Source: CAYSLC01 sp964431545
GTDB taxonomy: Bacteria; Desulfobacterota; Desulfobacteria; Desulfobacterales; JAABSP01
Reading direction: 5' to 3'
Assembly (NCBI GenBank): GCA_964431545.1
Contig: CAYSLC010000062.1
Span: forward strand, 1 to 25,216
Length of the DNA stretch: 25,216 nucleotides
The notes under the pieces are model-generated. The model saw only the letters and a program-made list of their open reading frames with translations. It was not told the DNA's origin and made no database searches. Made by a program: the position numbers and the translations under genes. Positions 22,708 to 25,216 of the stretch are shown here, piece by piece (positions within the stretch are counted from its first letter, which is position 1; every line of letters starts with the position of its first letter).

Positions 22708-22875
22708 GGGTAGTTATTCCTTCCCGTTCCCCTCCCCGCCGTCCGATGGACGCCGGCGCCCCGCCCGGGGAACCCTGTTTTCGGGTCCGCGGACGGGCCG
22801 GCCGATCCGGTGGCGGGACCCCAATGTACAGGGGCTTTCCACGCCGGACGGCCGAGGAGTTGGATGCTGAATGGA
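22708..22875 (-). repeat. nifH-nifI1 spacer with stem-loops
   Basis: The 168-base spacer is G+C-rich and holds several short inverted repeats: CCCC/GGGG at 22819-22822 and 22831-22834 around an eight-base loop just after nifH, the perfect ten-base palindrome GTCCGCGGAC at 22785-22794, and CCCC/GGGG at 22759-22762 and 22767-22770. None is followed by a U-run. Such structures after nifH are a known means to keep nifH mRNA more abundant than the downstream message; here that is inference. Confidence 0.4.
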
Positions 22876-23712
22876 TTAGGCGGCGATGCCGTATTCGATG
22901 AGCAGTTTCTCCAGGTCGTCGATGCCCATGGGCTTGGGGACCACGTGCATCTCGTTCTCCTCGATCTTCCTGGCCAGGGCCCGGTACTCGTGGGCCTGGG
23001 GGTGTTCGGGGTCGAACTCGATGACGGTCTTCCGGTTGATCTCGGCCCGCTGGACCATGTTGTCCCGGGGGACGAAGTGGATCATCTGGGTCCCGAGCTG
23101 GTCGGCCAAAGCCTGGATCATGGCCGCCTCGTTGTCGACGTTCCGGCTGTTGCAGATCAGTCCGCCCAGCCGGACGCCGCCGGCTTCGGCGAACTTGACG
23201 ATCCCCTTGCAGATGTTGTTGGCCGCGTACATGGCCATCATCTCCCCGGAGACGACGATGTAGATCTCCTGGGCCTTGCCCTCCCGGATCGGCATGGCGA
23301 AGCCGCCGCAGACCACGTCGCCGAGGACATCATAGAAGGCGTAGTCGAGGTCCTCGCTCTCGGCGTAAGCCCCGAGCTGTTCGAGCATGTTGATGGAGGT
23401 GATGATCCCCCGGCCGGCGCACCCCACGCCGGGCTCCGGTCCGCCGGACTCCACGCAGACGGTCCCCTCGAAGCCGGCCTTGCGGATGTCCTCCAGCTCC
23501 ACGTCCTCCCCCTCGGTGCGCAGGGTGTCGAGCACGGTCCGCTGGGAGAGCCCACCGAGCAGGAGCCTCGTGGAGTCGGCCTTGGGGTCGCAGCCGACCA
23601 CCATGACCTTCCGGCCCATCTCCGCCAGGCCGGCCACGGTGTTCTGGGTGGTGGTCGATTTTCCGATGCCCCCTTTTCCGTAAATGGCGATCTTTCTCAT
23701 CTTCTTGGCCAT
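22876..23712 (-). CDS. nifH: Nitrogenase Fe protein NifH
   Basis: ATP-dependent reductase that feeds electrons to NifDK, 278 residues, a homodimer bridged by one [4Fe-4S] cluster. The start is the ATG at 23712 (MAKKMRKIAIYGKGG), preceded by AAAGGAA about seven bases upstream. A longer frame reaches 23823 but would run through the sigma-54 promoter and adds a poly-leucine stretch unlike NifH. P-loop GKGGIGKST is at 12-20; cluster ligands are Cys98 in GVGCAGRGI and Cys135 in GDVVCGGFAMP; Arg101 is the site that DraT modifies in other species, but no draT is seen. VGCDPKADSTRLLLGG (39-54) is standard. It heads the operon nifH-nifI1-nifI2-nifD-nifK. Confidence 0.98.
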   Translation of the reverse strand: MAKKMRKIAIYGKGGIGKSTTTQNTVAGLAEMGRKVMVVGCDPKADSTRLLLGGLSQRTVLDTLRTEGEDVELEDIRKAGFEGTVCVESGGPEPGVGCAGRGIITSINMLEQLGAYAESEDLDYAFYDVLGDVVCGGFAMPIREGKAQEIYIVVSGEMMAMYAANNICKGIVKFAEAGGVRLGGLICNSRNVDNEAAMIQALADQLGTQMIHFVPRDNMVQRAEINRKTVIEFDPEHPQAHEYRALARKIEENEMHVVPKPMGIDDLEKLLIEYGIAA

Positions 23713-23806
23713 GTCGTGTTCCTTTCGATGGTGCTTGTTTGGATGTTGTCGGTTCAAATACAAGTTCGACGGACGTCGGTTCCCGAAAACGACGCCATCC
23801 AGAAGC

Positions 23807-23822
23807 AGCAAAAGGAGTGCCA
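23807..23822 (-). promoter_or_regulatory. Sigma-54 promoter of the nifH operon
   Basis: Minus-strand sequence TGGCACTCCTTTTGCT differs from the consensus TGGCACG-N4-TTGCA/T at a single position, and GG and GC stand exactly ten bases apart. Transcription would begin near 23796, giving a leader of about 84 bases before the chosen nifH start. Confidence 0.85.
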
Positions 23823-23847
23823 CGATCGATATATCGCAGATGGAAAC

Positions 23848-23876
23848 GGTATAAGATTTTGATATTTATGGTATAA
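23848..23876. repeat. GGTATAA direct repeats upstream of the nifH promoter
   Basis: GGTATAA occurs at 23848-23854 and 23870-23876, 22 bases apart, about two helical turns. The second copy overlaps TTTATGGT at 23865-23872, an eight-base word also found twice in the nifE/kinase regulatory region. They lie 26-54 bases upstream of the sigma-54 element, closer than classical enhancers, so a role as activator site is only a possibility. Confidence 0.35.
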
Positions 23877-24120
23877 TAAGGGATGAAATGGGAAGCGGGA
23901 GGGATCGCCGGCAAGACGAAATAATACGTTTTTGTTATTTCATTTTGATTTGTTTCAATTTTGTGACGCTAATATTGTTTATTACATTTTTGGAAGCATA
24001 AAATCATGGTGGATACCGGATGCGGTCGTTCCGAAAGTTGATGGATGGTTGGGATTTGCCGCCGGACTCGGCATGGAAGGGTGGGTGTTGTTGCCCGCGC
24101 CGATGAGCATCGATCCGGGA

Positions 24121-25065
24121 TCAGGATTCTTCTTCCAGGGATTCGATCCTCTGGAGGACGTATCGCCTTTCTTCTTCGGATTCGATGTTGAGGGCCATTT
24201 GGTAGATTTCTTTCGCCTTATCGGGATCTCCTTCTATTTCAGCATACATGTCGCCCCATCCGATATAGCCCCAGACGTTATCGGGATATTCCTCGATCAG
24301 TGCCCTGAAGGCTTTCTCCCCCTCTTCACTGTTTCCGATCTCGAAATAGGATTCGGCCGCCGCCCTTTTCATGTTGACCAGCAAGATTTCATCCGATTCC
24401 GGAAACAGAGAACAGAATTCCCTGCAATATTCTATTCTTTTCCGATGGTATGAAGGGTCTTGGAAGGCGGCGTTGTAAAGCAGTTCATCTAGATCCTGGC
24501 ACCAGTTCGATAGGCACTGCATGCCTGAAAACACCTTTTCGGCGTCATCGATGGATTTCATATCCTCCGTAAATCTCTTTTTCAAGTGATCCCATACTTC
24601 CAGCCACAATTCACAAGCCTTTTTCGTCTCTCCGTTTCCCCCTCCACGATCGAGATCGTACCCTTCCTGCATCATGTCATCCAGTTTTTCGGAACTGATG
24701 ACATCGGGGGTCAGCCGATTCCATAAAACGATACTCGCCATCCAGATGAAATCCTCATCAAACCCATTTGCGATAATGGTGAATTTCTCATGCCAGGAGT
24801 CCGCCAATTCGGTCGCGGAGTAAAAGTTGTTCACATCCTCCCGGAACCGATCCTTGTCGATCTGAACGCCGAACCCTCTCAATTTCTGAAATATTTCTTC
24901 TGTTTGAAAGGTTTCGACCTCCTCGACGCTCCAGTGGAAGCCCCTGCTGGATGCCGAATTCCGCAAACTCGCTTTTATGGCTGGCGGCGTTTTATCGATA
25001 CAACATTTCTTGTACTTCTTCCCACTGCCGCAGGGGCATGGCGCGTTTCTTCCAATTTTTGTCAT
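24121..25065 (-). CDS. SEC-C zinc-motif protein with TPR-like helical C-terminus
   Basis: A 314-residue cytoplasmic protein. The first 25 residues are a SEC-C zinc-binding motif, NAPCPCGSGKKYKKCC (Cys10, Cys12, Cys21, Cys22), found at the end of SecA and alone in many uncharacterised proteins. The rest is acidic and helical; residues about 235-314 read as TPR-type repeats (AAESYFEIGNSEEGEKAFRA, GWGDMYAEIEGDPDKAKEIY). GAGGAA stands six bases before the ATG at 25065. No membrane segment is present. Function is unknown; such fusions are thought to serve protein-protein contacts. Its codon use is visibly more A/T-rich than that of the nif genes next to it, and it has no obvious link to nitrogen fixation, so it may be a later arrival. 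Confidence 0.85.
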   Translation of the reverse strand: MTKIGRNAPCPCGSGKKYKKCCIDKTPPAIKASLRNSASSRGFHWSVEEVETFQTEEIFQKLRGFGVQIDKDRFREDVNNFYSATELADSWHEKFTIIANGFDEDFIWMASIVLWNRLTPDVISSEKLDDMMQEGYDLDRGGGNGETKKACELWLEVWDHLKKRFTEDMKSIDDAEKVFSGMQCLSNWCQDLDELLYNAAFQDPSYHRKRIEYCREFCSLFPESDEILLVNMKRAAAESYFEIGNSEEGEKAFRALIEEYPDNVWGYIGWGDMYAEIEGDPDKAKEIYQMALNIESEEERRYVLQRIESLEEES

Positions 25066-25173
25066 CGGTTATTCCTCACAATCGTGTTTGATCGATGGCA
25101 CCCTCGGAACGCCGAACGGGTTCGGTGGCGCGCTCTTCGATCGTATGCACGGAAAATTTCAATTCCGACCGGC

Positions 25174-25202
25174 ATAATATGGCAGCATACACAGTGTTTA
25201 CA
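25174..25202 (-). promoter_or_regulatory. Possible sigma-70 promoter of the SEC-C gene
   Basis: On the minus strand TGTAAA (25202-25197) and TATTAT (25179-25174) are separated by 17 bases. The -10 matches five of six consensus bases but the -35 only three of six. It lies about 110 bases before the start codon. Confidence 0.3.
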
Positions 25203-25216
25203 GATTCGCTTGAAAG

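Larger units (their letters stand above)
23713..24120. promoter_or_regulatory. Regulatory region upstream of nifH
   Basis: A 408-base spacer between the SEC-C gene and nifH, both on the minus strand. It includes the sigma-54 element at 23807-23822, the GGTATAA pair above it, and an A+T-rich tract at about 23840-24010. The part 24010-24120 is more G+C-rich and shows no gene or terminator with a U-run. No TGT-N10-ACA site was found on either strand. Confidence 0.55.

Noticed and set aside
23713..23823. N-terminal extension of nifH to 23823
   Set aside because: It would translate through the sigma-54 promoter and adds a leucine-rich stretch not found in NifH; the ATG at 23712 has a ribosome site.

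Overview
The window looks like chromosomal DNA of a G+C-rich anaerobic bacterium, most likely a deltaproteobacterial (Desulfobacterota) sulfate reducer or syntroph. The pointers are a nitrogenase cluster of the anaerobe type (nifH-nifI1-nifI2-nifD-nifK, with PII-like nifI genes between nifH and nifD and a NifD carrying the roughly 50-residue insertion known from clostridial and methanogen proteins), a CaiB/BaiF CoA-transferase next to TRAP carboxylate transporter genes, and a multi-domain chemoreceptor. The lineage is inferred from gene content and protein style; no 16S or other phylogenetic marker is present.

Layout. (1) 1-2168, minus: N-terminal 722 residues of a chemoreceptor whose extracytoplasmic part contains two homologous sensor modules; it runs off the left edge. 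(2) 2550-8653, plus: an apparent operon of a DUF6125-like protein, a CaiB/BaiF CoA-transferase, a complete TRAP transporter (DctP-DctQ-DctM), a short ORF that resembles a truncated amidohydrolase N-terminus, and a second DctP paralogue with a disturbed central segment. (3) 8643-13164, minus: nifE, nifN, nifB and a thioredoxin-like [2Fe-2S] ferredoxin. (4) 13165-13864: an A+T-rich intergenic region with two divergent sigma-54 promoter candidates and short direct repeats. (5) 13865-18723, plus: a CHASE4-like hybrid histidine kinase, a sigma-54-activating response regulator and an M23 peptidase. (6) 18809-23712, minus: nifK, nifD, nifI2, nifI1 and nifH, with a 100-N assembly gap between nifI2 and nifD and a near-consensus sigma-54 promoter before nifH. 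(7) 24121-25065, minus: a SEC-C zinc-motif protein with an alpha-helical, TPR-like C-terminus and lower G+C than the rest.

How the genes fit together. NifH (Fe protein) and NifDK (MoFe protein) form nitrogenase. NifB, NifE and NifN build FeMo-cofactor. NifI1 and NifI2 are expected to switch off nitrogenase after translation when fixed nitrogen is plentiful, and the ferredoxin may supply electrons to the system. The most unusual point is that the expected nifDK-nifEN continuity is broken by a divergently transcribed two-component module whose regulator is of the class that activates sigma-54 promoters. Both nif transcription units and the kinase gene itself have good -24/-12 elements, so this module is a credible local regulator of nitrogen fixation and possibly of itself. 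No NifA-type gene and no TGT-N10-ACA enhancer was found in the window. nifV, nifS, nifU and free-standing nifX are not in the window.
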